Source: Daphnia pulex (Eukaryota; Arthropoda; Branchiopoda; Diplostraca; Daphniidae). From it: a stretch of 64,000 bases of DNA. This document shows positions 11,352 through 22,375 of this stretch, piece by piece. A program made the translations under genes and the position numbers. The stretch lies in the NCBI RefSeq assembly GCF_021134715.1, contig NC_060028.1, positions 146,501-210,500 of the forward strand, written 5' to 3'. Position 1 is the first letter of the stretch. The number at the start of each line of letters is the position of its first letter. The notes beneath the pieces were generated by a model. That model saw only the letters and a list, made by a program, of their open reading frames with translations. It did no database searches and was not told where the DNA came from.

Positions 11352-13105
11352 TTACACAGCAGTGTAAGTCGCCTGCCAATTGTATATGGCGCTGTTGGGT
11401 TTATAACTGCCATAGGAAGTAAAGCTCATATACACGACGTTGGATGATGTGGTGACTGCTGCAGGAGCTGTACTTCCGCTTACAGGGTACACATAAACCG
11501 TGTTTTTGTCCGAAACCTGAAAAGTCAAATAATTTGTCTAATTATTCCACCGAATACGGTGAAAATTAACAATTAAAAATCTAAATTTGAAATATGAAAT
11601 GCACTAGAAAAAAATTTGAATTTGAACTGAAATGCTGAAATTCCATTTATACCGATTTATACGAATCGATGCTTTAGCTTACAAAAAGATCGGCTGCAGA
11701 AGTCTCCAAATTGAAGGTGGTGAATGTCAACTGGATTTTCTTTCCTATTGGCACGATGATGGTGACGGAGCATCCATAATACGTTTTGCCGTAGTCGCCG
11801 GGGAAGTTGGGAGACTGGACAACACCGGTGCCCGCTGACGTGGCATTAGTGCACATACTTTTGCAGGCTTCGCAATTGAAATTCACAGACGCGTAGATTC
11901 ACGAGACAAAAGAGGCAAAACGAAATGTCGTTCATTAGACATTTTTTACCTCGTACGAGTTAACAGTTCAAGTGATTTCATCAAATGATTGGGGGCGTTA
12001 CCTGATGTTGGATTACCAACGGAACAAGAACTCCTATCGCTCTATCGAGGTAAGAAAATGGAATGTTTGAATGACGTTTGAAACTGGAAAAAAAGATCGT
12101 TGAAGGAATTGCTGATGCAAAATGAAATTTACCGTCACAGAAAGGGTCGCCTGCCAATTGAATATGGCGGTGGTGGGTTTACTACTGGCAGCGTAACGAA
12201 AGTCGATGTACATGGTCCCGGATGCTACGGGGACTAGAGCGGGAATTTCGTTTCCGGTTATAGACATTTCGCCAACCTGAGAATTTCAAATCAAATGTGG
12301 ATCGAACGCTAAACATTTGAAATGTATCGATTTCTTTTCGTTACCTGAACATAGGCCGCATCAGTTTCCACATTGAAGGTGGAGAAGTTCAATTGGATCA
12401 TCCATCCGGCTGGGGCGGTGATGGTGATTTGACAGAACCTTTGATAATAATTGCCGTAGTCACCGGGGAAGTTGGGAGACTGGACAACTCCGGTAGTCGC
12501 CGATGTCGCGTCGCCGCACATATTTCCGCAGTCTTTAGGCGTCCGCCAATGGATTTGTAGAGACGGTCAGATTCGTGATTCAATTGAACGAGAAAAATTT
12601 CGATTCCTTTGTCGTTTCAACCTCATGTTTGTTAGGGCAATCGAATCATATGTTCATTACCTGGATTATCAACGGCGCATGTAAAAATCGGCCGCAAAGG
12701 AGTTGTTGTTGCCATTGTTGTTGATGTTGAGCTCATGGTGCTGCTGGACTTTGTGGTGGTTGTCGACGGGATGCCCGACGTGCTTGTCCCAGCAGTTGTT
12801 GTGGTTGTTGTTGGTGCTGTCGTCGAAACAGTGGATGACTCTGCGGTTGTTGTGCTCTTTGGACTGGCCGTCGTCGTGTTGGTTGTCAGTTTGGCCGTCG
12901 TCGAGGCAATTTGACTGGGCCAAGTTCGTCTCGCTATCAGATTTGTTGTCGTCTTCCGGGAATTGCAGATTTCGTCAAGGGCCTCCTGTTTTGGACGTGT
13001 GAATGAGCTTGAGGTTAAATATCGAAACTCAAACGAGAAATATTCAAAGACGCAACTTACCCCAGCAGCGACAGCCAAAAGGAAGAAAATAGGAAAGAAC
13101 TTCAT
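11352..13105 (-). CDS. Secreted Thr-rich protein with two CUB domains (gene B)
   Basis: Seven exons: 13105-13061, 12985-12661, 12532-12345, 12276-12133, 12041-12002, 11867-11683 and 11516-11352, giving 363 residues with consistent phases. Residues 1-15 (MKFFPIFFLLAVAAG) form the signal peptide. Residues 16-120 are a Thr/Ser-rich, probably O-glycosylated stretch starting E-A-L-D-E-I-C. CUB 1 spans about 124-234 and CUB 2 about 248-363. Both carry V-V-Q-S-P-N-F-P-G-D-Y-G and end with N-W-Q-A-T. Each CUB is split by a phase-0 intron. A 40-nt exon (S-D-R-S-S-C-S...) links the two domains. CUB domains bind proteins or Ca2+-dependent ligands outside the cell; the ligand here is unknown. The gene is complete and is the best template for the cluster. 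Confidence 0.9.
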
Positions 13106-13156
13106 TTTCTACGGGAGGTTCGAAGGTTTATGAATCCAACGACGAAATGGGTCGTC

Positions 13157-13166
13157 ATTTAAATGC
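13157..13166 (-). promoter_or_regulatory. TATA-like box of gene B
   Basis: ATTTAAAT sits where genes E and F have TATAAAAG, about 55 bp before the ATG and inside the shared context GACGACCC...CGTTGGATTCAT. The box is weaker than in its paralogues. Confidence 0.45.
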
Positions 13167-13201
13167 CCGTCGTATTCAGTTTTCCTATCGATAGAAACGG
13201 G

Positions 13202-13229
13202 GGACAAAAGGAGGGACGTTAGAAACAGT
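13202..13229. promoter_or_regulatory. Upstream element GGGAGGGACGTTAGAAACAG
   Basis: GGAGGGACGTTAGAAACAG lies about 100-125 bp upstream of gene B and is repeated at the same distance upstream of gene F (47640-47661). Sequence and position suggest a shared proximal promoter element, though simple duplication would also explain it. Confidence 0.35.
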
Positions 13230-13369
13230 TGGAATTTTCGTCCCAGGTTGACAGAAAAATGGCAACCGAAATGGCGACACGTAGTCAGAAAAAAGGACAA
13301 ACTTTTAGTTCTGATTGGTGGACAAGGGAACAAACTAAAACGAGCAGAGTTACACCCAAAAATATGATG

Positions 13370-13534
13370 AGGTCTGCGATGAGCATCTGCGTTTCTCTGT
13401 TGCTGGCCGGCCAGGATAAGCCCCGTGCTGATTCTCTATTCCCTTTGTCGTCCAACAGGGAAAAAATCCACAAGTGTGGGGCTCTCGCAGTTGTTTTTCT
13501 TCTATACAAATCGGCTTTACATTGCTGGTGAAAA
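13370..13534. promoter_or_regulatory. Conserved upstream block of gene B
   Basis: Nearly identical to 40583-40751 upstream of gene D. Weaker copies lie upstream of E (about 44676-44770) and F (47752-47845). It contains GAGCATCTG followed by GCCAGGATAAG, a GATA-type motif. It may be regulatory or just recently duplicated. Confidence 0.35.
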
Positions 13535-13765
13535 AATGACGCACGCGTCTGTTTTCCGCTCGGGTGATTAATGAGCTCCAACCCCCTCCCGACACCACCC
13601 TCTGGTTTAAACTTGCCGCTCGAACCAAACGAATGACAATTACGACAGTAGTCGACACAAATCGGTCGGTTACAGCCGCACACTTCTAGTCTTCTACAAT
13701 CGAATCATTTTGTCGCATAGATTGGTCAACCCACCTGAAATTGGTTAGTCAAATTCACTTTTTCT
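13535..13765 (-). repeat. Recurrent Cys-frame block, copy 3
   Basis: Includes TGACGCACGCGTCTGTTTTC. The minus-strand frame V-C-G-C-N-R-P-I-C-V-D-Y-C-R-N-C stays open here. The usual ATGGTTAGT end is ATTGGTTAGT. Confidence 0.65.
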
Positions 13766-15850
13766 TTAATTCTGTAATTCTGTCTTAAGTTGAAATATAA
13801 CTACAATCTCAAGTTTAATCCAACCTAAATACAGCGTGGCAGGTTCAATTAAGTCATATGAGACCGACATAAAAATGGATAAAAATTGGACTCGCCTCAT
13901 GTCCGTAAATCGTCACAGGTATTTCATTACTTGTCATTTTCATTGCATTTGTGTTTAAAACTTTAAAAAGCTATTATTTCCATTCTAATGTTGTTCGGCG
14001 TGAGATAATAAACTGCAGCCACTTATCCCTATCCGATTTAATACACAAAGTCCCCCCATGGTGTCTTTTTTTTCGGGTAAAAAAACGATAGGAAATTTGT
14101 AAAAATAAACCTCAATTATACCTCTATTGGGTCAGTTGGTCCAGGAAGGGACTGCCCCCAGAATCAGAAGGGACGAACATATCAATAAACTTGCAGCGCC
14201 CGTATAATTCGCCGACGTATTAAAGTGACAGGTCGGCGAAAAGGTCTCGGACGTCAACATTTGCATCCATCGGTGGAAATGGTAGGAGAGGCCATTTGTC
14301 GGTTCTCTCGTCACACATTGTTTCCTCACCTTTCCATAGCCCTTACACCGGAATTTCACTAAAAACTAATTAAAGAAATAAGAAAATGAAATGACTGACA
14401 AAACGGAATCAATATTATGGACATATGTCTATAATGGAAATGAAAAAAAGGTCTCCAAATGGATTGGTAAATCAGCTGTTGCCTACCCTTTCTTACTTTC
14501 ATGCTGAGGTAAGGCCATGAGAACACGAGAATCCGGTGCACAGTGAGAAATACAATACTCCAATAACCAATATTCTATTCTCTCGCTCTACCTAGACATC
14601 TTTTGAATTTTAAAAATATTACCAATGCATATTCATAAAAATTTACGTTCGACGATCATCACTCACCTAAAACCAGTTTTCAAAAGGAGCACACATCGTT
14701 GGTGAAGACGATAGAATAATGGGCGATTTACTTTTCGCTCGTTTTCAAGCTGCTGGGTCGACTTCAGCGAAGGCCATGACGCCAGACGCTTTTTATCTCA
14801 TTCTTCGAGTGAATGTGAAAAATAATTCAATTATCATACATCTGATGTAATGAAGTGATGTGACATGTTAAACTTACGTAGAAATCTGCCATTTGATTTG
14901 ACTGCAGCTGATTTGGTAGAAGGTTGCGAATGACAGCACAATTGATATTGAATGAAGTGGTGTTTAATCTCTCAAATTCCACAAACTGATCAACATTTCA
15001 AATCCTAAAAGGTATGTTTGACACATCCTAGAAATGAGTAAGAAAATGGAAAATTATTAAACCTGGAATCTGGATGTAGATATACAGCCCACAATCACAG
15101 ACTTACCATATATATTTGCCATCCTATCAACAAGTAGCAAAAATTTCTATATGATATTTCCACCCTATGCCCATAATCCATTTCACCAAGACACAACCAT
15201 TTTTGAAACGGAATGAGTCAATGTTCTCCAAGGAGTAGGAACATGGAAAATTTACCGAAACAAAAGGCTTTGCTTTTCTCCAAAGAGATTCATTTGAATA
15301 TATGTTGCTTCACTTTCCTCTGTTCTTCTACACATCTATAGAATCTATTTTTCTTGATTGCAGAAATTAAGTTGCTTCGTTCTTTTCGGCGCCATAATCT
15401 GTCTTTGCTCTTTGGGGGAGATTGAGAGTTTTGGTTAGAACAAATTCGTCTGCTCGAATATCATTGCCAATTTGCCACATTTATTTGTAATTTTGTTTTT
15501 GTGTTGCAAATTTTAAGCCAATTATTTTTCCAGCTCTATATCAGACATTATTCAGGCACTACATCTTAAATTTGGACTGAAGCAAAGGTCGTTTTATTAA
15601 AGATAATTCCTTTTCAATGCACAACATTTTGTAACCAATGCAGCTCCGAATTCCGCCGTAAAATAAACTTTGAGGAACGGAAGAATTTCTCATTACTACA
15701 ATGGGATAAGACATTAGATTCTTAATCTGAACAGATCTTGCCGTTGCTAGTCTAGTCTACTACGGAAGTGGGATGTTAGATGTTCACGATCGAGCAGAGA
15801 ACCTCAAAAGGAACAAAAGGGCAGCAGATCTTGTACGGACGCATAGCCAC
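13766..15850. other. Intergenic with duplicated blocks
   Basis: Contains block P copy 3 (13850-14060), the disrupted copy of the 7975-8150 exon-like segment (14105-14290), block Q copy 2 (14828-15330) and the TTCGTCTGCT motif near 15446. No gene is supported. Confidence 0.5.
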
Positions 15851-15852
15851 AC

Positions 15853-16127
15853 CAGAGCTATAGAATCCCTGGTCGGTTCTCGGCTGTGTTGGCTTCCCCA
15901 TCTCGATTTTAGGGTAAACGTGGTCCGATTTTCAGGGGGTTTTAGGGCGGGGCCTGTCATTGGAAACTAGAAACAGAGCCATCTAGGCTCTCAAAAGTAG
16001 CTGAGCGTAGTAGCTGACACACTCACTAGAGCGCTCATTCCAGTTTCCAAATCGGCTTACGTTTACCCTGAAACCGGGATAGGGAAGCCAACACAGCCGA
16101 GAACCGACCAGGGATTCTATAGCTCTG
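15853..16127. mobile_element. hAT-like MITE, 275 bp, with 7 bp target duplication
   Basis: The two halves are near-perfect inverted repeats with ends CAGAGCTATAGAATCCCTGG. The flanks carry the direct repeat GCCACAC at 15846-15852 and 16128-16134. The terminal CAGAG fits the hAT consensus; the usual hAT duplication is 8 bp, and 7 bp match here. There is no coding capacity. It is inserted in the 3' flank of CUB relic C, next to the conserved GACGCAACAACGGCAAAGAA motif. Confidence 0.9.
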
Positions 16128-16252
16128 GCCACACGTCAACTCCTATGTCTCTGGCGACTAATGACGCAACAACGGCAAAGAAGGAAAGGCACCCAGAAGA
16201 AGGAAACGGCCGTTTATGTGAAAATAGGATTTTTGATATCAAGTTCTGACCG

Positions 16253-17040
16253 TCACACAGCAGTGTAAGTCGCCTGCCAATTATATCTTCCGGCGTCGGG
16301 TATTGTAATGCCAACGGCAATAAACTGCAGATACATGATGTTTGCGGTTGAGACGTCTACTGCAGGAATTGTACTTCCGGTTACACTGTCCAAATAAACC
16401 GTGTTTTTGTCGTAAACCTGAGTCAAGTCAAACAAAAAGTTCTGAGATCATTCTACCGAATACTGAAACACACACTAATATTAGTATCATTTAGAAGTAC
16501 AACTTATAAATGGGGGGCTCAACATTTCACTGAAATAATACCATCGATTCAAATTGATGCATTACGTACATAAATATAGGCTTCGCCATTCTCCAAATTG
16601 AAGGCGGTGAATGTCAATTGGATTCTCTTTCCTTCTGGCACGATAATGGTGACTCCGCAACCCCTGTCCTGATTCTTGTAGTCACCAGGGAAGTTGGGAC
16701 ACTGGACAACTCCGGTGCCCGCTGACGTGGCATTGGTGCACATATTTTCGCAATCTTGACGCCCGGCCGCGCAAATCAAATCGACAGACGCGTATAGATT
16801 CACGTGACAAATAGACCAAATAAAATTGCGTTTCCATAGACAGTTTTAAACCTTTTACAAGTTGAATTCCACAGAAATCGTACTGTATATCTGCGAATAA
16901 ATACCGTCACGAGTGAAAGACGACTGCCAATTACAAGAAATTCCGTGCCCGTTTTGTGACAGGCACAACAACTAAAAATGATGTTGTTGACCATCCCGTT
17001 GATTGCTGTCCGCAAGAATGGCGCTTCCGGTTGCCTACAC
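16253..17040 (-). pseudogene. Truncated CUB gene (C)
   Basis: Two exons of a second CUB domain remain intact: 16754-16570 (N-M-C-T-N-A-T-S-A-G-T-G-V-V-Q-C-P) and 16417-16253 (ending Y-N-W-Q-A-T-Y-T-A-V and a stop). Upstream, 16890-17045 holds a decayed second half of the preceding CUB: it still reads A-T-G-S-A-I-L and has a GTAATTGGCAGTCG remnant of N-W-Q, but with stops. The linker microexon, the first CUB half, the Thr-rich exon and the signal exon are missing. The copy is therefore a 5'-truncated pseudogene. Confidence 0.75.
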
Positions 17041-17059
17041 CATAGGCGGGATTGCGACG

Positions 17060-18262
17060 TACACAATCACTCGACTGCGTTGCCATGGACACGGCTCAAA
17101 ACCGACGCTAATCAAGTTGTAAATAGAAACGGACAAGATTAGAAATGCAATAATGATCAAAAATGGAATATTGGATGAAACTTAAAATTGCCCCGGCCTG
17201 TGCGTTGAAACTGGGCGAAAGTGCCATTCTATTGTAACGGATCATGTTGCACCAGATTATTTATATTGATTAATGATGTCATGTTGTTCGTATATCTGAG
17301 CTCTGCAGGTGTTCCAAACGTGCTGATTGAACGTTTGGCGTCTTGTGGGACTCGTATGGAGGATCCATGAGTTCATAGTGCGTGACTTTATTATAATTGC
17401 ATTTCCGTACACGTGTCATTAAATGTAACCTAATCATTTCTAGAACTGCGTAGTTAGACGTCAACTACGTGGCAATAGAAATGTTTGGGCATAAAAGCTG
17501 ATGTTTTGAAGTTAGTATTGGCATTGCTATTCCGAGACCAGACCTGAGTTAGTTAGAACTGTCAGTTGAGAATAGCCAATATCAATCCAGTGTTCTTCAC
17601 TTTTCTCTTCCTATATTTGGTATGTACTCACTCCTTTTATTAAAACCAATACATTATTTACATTTTTGGGGAAATCGCCTCCGGCATTTTTACGTTCGTT
17701 ATTATTTGGTGTAGGGTTCTTTTCGAGAACCTTTACACTATTATCAAAGTCTTAAAACATGAAGGGACTAAGTTATCGACCTGTCAGAAAAGCGTCAAAA
17801 GGAGATTAGCCTTTCAGTCGAGAAAATTGTTGATCACTCATATCTAAGGTGTACAGTTCATTTTGCGTGTGATAAAACTCATGACATCGATTAAAATCAT
17901 TCTATTAAGTAAACAGTAGCGCAGCAGTATTTTGATCCGGCAACGAGACTTTGACCATTTCAACTCGGCTATTATTATCAGCACTTGTCTCTGTTGCAAT
18001 CCAGGTTAATTGTTTCCGTTTACAGAAGTATTTAAAGGGGGATAGCTACTTGACGCTAGCTGCATTAGTTGGTTAACTGTAGAACCCGACCAAGAACCTT
18101 CGCTACTTAAATCCTGACGAAAAAATTGCCAAGTAGCCTAAGTCATTTTCCAGTACATTTATCTTTGAACGAAAGGATTTAGTCAGATTATAAAAATTAA
18201 TTTGATACATTTCTTTCTCTGTGGGAATATATTTTAAGAGCAGGAGATTCACGTATCAAAAA
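17060..18262 (+). other. Upstream region and putative 5' UTR exon of the C1q-like gene
   Basis: CATAAAAG at 17490-17497 may be a TATA box. About 100 bp further, TATATTTG/GTATGT could be the donor of a non-coding first exon. TTTTAAG/AGCAGG at about 18238 could be its acceptor, 24 bp before the ATG. The stretch 17830-17960 recurs, diverged, at 21240-21440. Confidence 0.35.
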
Positions 18263-20820
18263 ATGAAACATTCTTTGTCGCCGAAATGGATGATAAAATC
18301 CCTCATTGCGTTACTTCTACTTTGTGTTGGAGTTTTCTGCCAATCAGACGAGTCGACATCTTCATGGGCCAAACTCCAAATTTCACCCAGCGAACTCTGT
18401 TCTATGGAACACGGAAGTTTCAGAGTCAACATTTACGAACACGCAAACAATCACAAGACAACAACGACAAAATCAAGTGACAAAAAATATTTTTACGCTC
18501 CCATCGCCTTGCTGGACCACCAAAGCGCAGCGAGTTTCTACAACAACGTCACAAAACAACCCGAGGTCCGTTTCCGCATCGAAATGTGGAACTCAAAAGT
18601 AGAGAGCAAAGTCGTCAATTATTTGACCGAATTTCTCCGTCAGCCAATCGATTCCCATCAGGTTCAAGTCATCCCATTCGATAAAGTGATCCTGGCCAGC
18701 ACGTCGCCGTCCACCAGCTTCTCACTGAAATCAAATTGGCTCCCGTATCAACTGGACAAGTCGCTACAGTTTACACTTTCCTGTTTCCAACTAGAAGATT
18801 GCAACCAACTGGCGGCCGTTATGCAGACCAAACCTCAGCAATTCAACGACTTTAAACTCCTTTTCAGTTTGTCTTCGCAGACGTCGCAAACCAAACAGAC
18901 GGTCATCCGCATCGACAACATCGTCTCCGGACAAATGATGGCGCAAATGTTGCAGAAATTCAACGAAAGTACAAAAGAAGCTCTGCTAACAGCCAGTGAT
19001 GAGAAGAAACTGCTAACGGAATCGATGACCAACGTCTTGGTCGACACGTTCGACGACTCGGACGTCGTTTCCCAAAATTCAGAGTCGCAAATCTACAACA
19101 TGTTGAAGAATTTGCTCGTCTCGTCCAGGACGACCATCAAAGAGCAAAGCGACAAAATGTGGGACTCGGTTTTTTGGAACGACGACAACTACCGACCGGA
19201 CAAGACCACCAAGACGATGAACGACATTTACAAGAAATTGGACAAGGAAGACCAGAAAAAGTTGATTGAAACGTTCCAAAATACCAACACATTTGATTTA
19301 GGTGCAGGGGGTAGTCTCGTGGGCACTGGCTCGTTCGAATCCAATTTCAAAACTGATTTTTCCCGCCACGGTTCGACAACAAAGGAAGACATCAACAAAC
19401 TTTTCCAGGAAAGTAAAAATCACGGCGAATGGGACGGGGAAAAATTCGTTCCCAAACCGCTGGCCCTCAGCAGAGTCAATTTAGCAAAACTGCGGGACAC
19501 GCAATCCTTCGAGGATCGCAAAGTGAGCGTCCGCTACTCGACCGCCGTCCTGTCAACTCCCATCCATTTCATAGAAAACTCTGAGCTGACAACCACGGAC
19601 GAATGGCAAGAGTTGAAAGACGAATTAAAAGGTATTTCTATGAATAATTTCTCTACGTTTTGATTAATTGTCGTAATTGATAAAAAAAAATTTTTCAATT
19701 TTCCACAGAAACACAAAAGCGTTTATCATCCGCTTCGAAACTTATCGAAAAATTAGAAAAGCAGCAAAACGGTAATATTTAAAAAAATGCGACTAAATAA
19801 AAGAATAAGATTATTTAACAAAATCCGGTACTTAAGTCAAAGGGCGAATGTTTCACGCTTTAGAATTTCCGCCTATTTCATACAATTTTTTTTTTTGTTA
19901 CAGACACCAACGCAACTGTTATCAATATAATCAACGATTTAAATGGTACGGTACCAAAGTCAAAGGGCGAACGTTTCACATTTTAGAATTTCTGCCAATT
20001 TAACATTTTTTTTTTGTTATAGATACGAACACAACTGTTTTCAATTTGACCAAACATTTTAATGGTACGGTGTAAACGTTAGACCAAGCTTCTCTCGATA
20101 CCATCGTCATTCAAATCAACCTTTTTTCTATATTAAACAGAGAGAACGAGCGCCATTGTGGACATTGGTCAAATGCCCGCGTCCTGTGCCGACCTCCAAA
20201 AAATCGGACACATTAAAAGCGGATTCTATTCCATCATGGGGAAACGCAACATGGAAAGTGTTCACTGCAACTTCGCGAAGCAACACCACGATCCGAGTAC
20301 AAAAATAATTTTTAATTATCGTCTCCCATCCCATCCATCTATATTGAATTGTTTTGTAGATTTCCAGAAAGTGATCGGCTACGTTGACGTTAAATCAGAA
20401 CCCGTTTACTTCCACGCTCAATCGACGACCGGTTTTTCTATTTTCAACAAGGAAATTCCCTTTAACCTGATCAGAATGAATGTGGGCAATGCCATGAGTT
20501 CCAGTGGATTATTCGTAGCGCCGAAATCGGGAAAATATTTCTTTGCTTTTTCGGGATTGAGTGGCCGGGCTTCTTCTGCTCGAGTTGAATTTCAGATAAA
20601 GACTGGTGATGATAAGAATTGGATAAAAATAGGGCACGCCTATGGTCAATGGAATTTGAATACTTTGACGATCCAGAATATTTTGCAACTTGGTAAAGGC
20701 GACCAAATTCGATTGATGTTACAGGAAGGATCATTATTGCACAGTCAGAGTGGTACTGGTACAAATCATGGCCCGTCTACAACTTTTGCTGGCTGGATAA
20801 TGGAAGAGGATATATTTTAG
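18263..20820 (+). CDS. Secreted coiled-coil protein with C1q-like C-terminal domain
   Basis: Exons: 18263-19631, 19709-19771, 19904-19945, 20023-20064, 20141-20296 and 20360-20820, giving 710 residues. The start was chosen at the first Met before a hydrophobic signal segment (I-K-S-L-I-A-L-L-L-L-C-V-G-V-F-C). A large first exon (residues 1-456) resembles nothing I can name and is Gln/Ser/Asp-rich. Three short exons encode a linker with two near-identical 14-residue units (D-T-N-A/T-T-V...). Residues around 518-550 (S-C-A-D-L-Q...G-F-Y-S-I...V-H-C-N-F) resemble the start of a fibrinogen-like domain. The last ~140 residues (G-F-S-I-F-N...G-K-Y-F-F-A-F-S-G...F-A-G-W) have the strand pattern of a C1q domain. 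The final 63-nt intron has no stop and keeps the frame, so it could be retained. Likely an extracellular recognition-type protein; the partner is unknown. Confidence 0.85.
19808..20070 (+). repeat. Tandem duplication of a 42-nt exon plus intron
   Basis: The units 19808-19945 and 19950-20064 share the intron text GTCAAAGGGCGAA.GTTTCAC and a TTAGAATTTC...GCC stretch, followed by an exon starting GA-ACNAACNCAACTGTT. The gene therefore has two copies of the linker exon. Confidence 0.8.
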
Positions 20821-21573
20821 ACCTTCTACAAAATCCATTTGACAAAAAAAAAATTACAATTTTAAAAATCCCCAAAATTAATTAGTGGTTTCAGTTGACA
20901 ACTCAAATCCTAACTAGCGATTCTTTATTACTTTAAGTCCAAACAAATAACCCGATCCGATCCCACGAAATAAATGATTGATTAACCTTTGTGTCAAGGA
21001 TGAAAAGATTGTTGGCTATGTCAATCATTTTTTTTTTTGTCTGCGAGAGAACGCGGATTAATTTCAAACAAAGAGGTATAAAGCCTAATATGCAAAAGGG
21101 TGGATTAGACAAAAGAAAGATGATTTTTCCAACTAGGATTAAATGTTTCACTACGATTCAACAGACATTCAAAGCGCAGTTCAATTTCCTAGAAAAGCGT
21201 AATACTACGGAGATCGATATGAATGTCAAGGTGTTGAAATCGATCACTTTACTAAGGTGTACAACACTGTACAATTCATTCCGTGTGATAAAACTTGAGA
21301 CGCCTGATTCAAATCATCCTAATATACGTAAACTGTTTGAATGCGACAACATTTTGGGCTGGCAAAGCTCAACCACAATTACAGTAACAACGGGATACTT
21401 TGACACGAAAGTGGTAGTCTCTGAAGTATTCGCTGATTGACTATATAAGTTCAAAGAAAATAGCTAAACATGATCTGAAACATTGACATCAATAGTCGCC
21501 CTTAGACTCAATCTATCCTGAAATATCACAACAGACAATCGCACAAGAATAATACGTGAGATGTGGTTCCTAC

Positions 21574-21681
21574 CTGGTGCATCTCGTGTCCCCTTTCCAT
21601 CCCTGCATCGGCAAACAGCTGGAACAAGAATTGGCTTCCATCCATCCAGTTCTCAGCCAAATGTTGCATCGCGAATAAAAC
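21574..21681 (-). pseudogene. Orphan exon X, copy 1 (open frame)
   Basis: Thirty-six in-frame codons on the minus strand between an AACAG acceptor and a CAG/GTAGGA donor. The peptide contains M-Q-H-L-A-E-N-W-M-D and F-L-F-Q-L-F-A-D-A-G-M-E. Copies exist at 34526-34636 and 57616-57731, with the splice sites kept in all three. The parent gene is not recognised. Confidence 0.5.
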
Positions 21682-22104
21682 CTGTTTATCGACAAAATAA
21701 AGAAAACTTGGTATATTATTCCATTACCTGCTCTAAAAATTATTTGAAATCAGTCGGGAATACAAAAGGGAATGTTACCAGCTACCACAAACAGATCATT
21801 TTTTTAACACCTTCCATGCCACTGAGAATAAGTTTGCCTTAACTTTGCGTCAAGACCAACACAATTTGCATGGATCAAACACGAAGGAATCGTTCACTAA
21901 ACCATCAGAGTCACACAACAACGAGGAATAATAAGAGTTGACACATCTCGAGTGTAGCTTATTTCAACGGTTTGGCAGTTCCATTTAAATGAATGTGCGT
22001 GCATGAACTGGGTGGAAACCAAAGTTAACTCACTGGGTTCTTGTTTAAATCAACACGAAGCAGGAATCCCTGGGTGCAACTCATGAAAATCGATAAAATC
22101 CACT

Positions 22105-22172
22105 GATGAGAAGTAGCTCCTGACGGAATCGATGACCAACGTCCTAGTTGACACTTTTGATGACTCGGATAT
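22105..22172 (+). pseudogene. Fragment of the C1q-like gene's first exon
   Basis: About 68 bp match 18997-19065 closely (GGAATCGATGACCAACGTC, then a TTGACAC.TT.GA.GACTCGGA part), with a TAG in the reading frame. It is a truncated duplicate. Confidence 0.75.
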
Positions 22173-22229
22173 TCAATAACATATAAAAGATACGAACAAG
22201 AAATCAAGAAAGGAAAATCGAATTCTTAC

Positions 22230-22375
22230 TGGTTTCCCGTCTATGGATCGGAATTTGACGATCGCACCCTGTCCATCCGTTCCGGATTCGCAGTTTGAAA
22301 TGCTGCTGAAGACTTCCTCAGGCGCCACTGGGGTATTATTCCGCCATTTGTAGTCGTCGCAGTGAGATAGATTAG
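22230..22375 (-). other. Candidate exon, unidentified
   Basis: An open segment on the minus strand runs from an AG acceptor to CCA/GTAAGA. It contains C-D-D-Y-K-W-R-N-N-T-P-V-A-P-E-E-V-F and S-I-S-N-C-E-S-G-T-D-G-Q-G-A. Composition and splice sites look exon-like, but I do not recognise the family. It may belong with exon X at 21574-21681. Confidence 0.35.

Larger units (their letters stand above)
20821..22229. other. Intergenic with fragments of the C1q-like locus
   Basis: 21240-21440 is a diverged copy of the region upstream of the C1q-like gene. 22105-22172 is a copy of codons around residues 246-268 of its first exon with a stop (GAGAAGTAG). Between them lies the orphan exon at 21574-21681. 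Confidence 0.55.
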
